NCBI GenBank assembly: GCA_015493625.1
Contig: WGCT01000422.1
Span: forward strand, 1 to 5,032
Source: Draconibacterium sp.
GTDB lineage: Bacteria > Bacteroidota > Bacteroidia > Bacteroidales > Prolixibacteraceae
Direction of reading: 5' to 3'
DNA length: 5,032 bases
The position numbers were made by a program, and so were the translations under genes. The notes below the pieces were generated by a model, which did no database searches, was not told where the DNA came from, and was given only the letters and a program-made list of their open reading frames with translations. This document shows positions 4,935-5,032 of this stretch, one piece after another. How positions within the stretch are numbered: position 1 is the first letter of the stretch; each line of letters opens with the position of its first letter.

Positions 4935-5032
4935 ATGCAAAACAACAACAAATATATTGCACGCGAAGGATGGCTTTCGGTAATCGGTAACATTTTTCTG
5001 TTCGGACTAAAATATTGGGCAGGAGTTGTAAC
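4935..5032 (+). CDS. Cation diffusion facilitator (CDF) family transporter, N-terminal fragment
   Basis: Only 32 codons are present before the window ends, and the frame stays open. The peptide has a short polar start (MQNNNKYIAR), then EGWLSVIGNIFLFGLKYWAGVV. That matches the opening of CDF metal-efflux proteins as I remember them, where this first membrane helix leads into a GS.AL.ADA.H...D metal-binding segment. The metal-binding Asp/His residues lie beyond the window, so metal specificity (Zn, Co, Fe, Cd or Mn) cannot be judged. It probably stands apart from the LAB_N gene, with a 130-base gap before it. The ATG at 4935 is the natural start; no Shine-Dalgarno is visible. Confidence 0.7.
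   Translation, partial: MQNNNKYIAREGWLSVIGNIFLFGLKYWAGVV

Overview
The window looks like a draft or metagenomic contig from a member of the Bacteroidota. Four things point there: the gene order purN | acpP-fabF-rnc; a histidine kinase with the FINNMTHEL type of H-box; several TAnnTTTG-type promoter boxes; and no Shine-Dalgarno sequence before any of the seven starts. The first 22 bases are not biological. They are a Tn5/Nextera mosaic end plus the last three bases of an Illumina tagmentation adapter, so the real sequence begins at base 23.

Layout. (1) 23-909, minus strand: the first ~295 residues of a sensor histidine kinase, cut off by the contig end and adapter two residues after its phospho-acceptor His. 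(2) 910-1047: a dense regulatory gap with a kinase promoter candidate, seven TTAACA/TGTTAA-type hexamers, a 17-base palindrome and a purN terminator. (3) 1048-1620, minus strand: purN. (4) 1621-1801: the divergent purN/acpP control region, with two promoter candidates and a palindrome. (5) 1802-4041, plus strand: acpP, fabF and rnc, closely packed (20- and 9-base gaps) and probably one operon. (6) 4112-4804, plus strand: a membrane protein made of two LAB_N repeats, with its own promoter candidate. (7) 4935-5032, plus strand: the first 32 codons of a probable cation diffusion facilitator transporter, cut off by the window edge.

How the genes fit together. AcpP carries growing acyl chains as thioesters and FabF elongates them, so the pair is the core of type II fatty acid synthesis. 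RNase III (rnc) shares their transcript, and PurN (purine synthesis) is read away from the same control region. This is conserved housekeeping content. The LAB_N protein may act in envelope lipid or sugar metabolism, but nothing here fixes its substrate.

I see no phage, CRISPR, toxin-antitoxin or defence system, and no convincing new multi-gene system. The most unusual signals are a perfect 17-bp hairpin inside the 5' coding end of the RNase III gene, the TTAACA-type array upstream of the kinase, and the 3+1+3 helix (SWEET-like) layout of the duplicated LAB_N protein.
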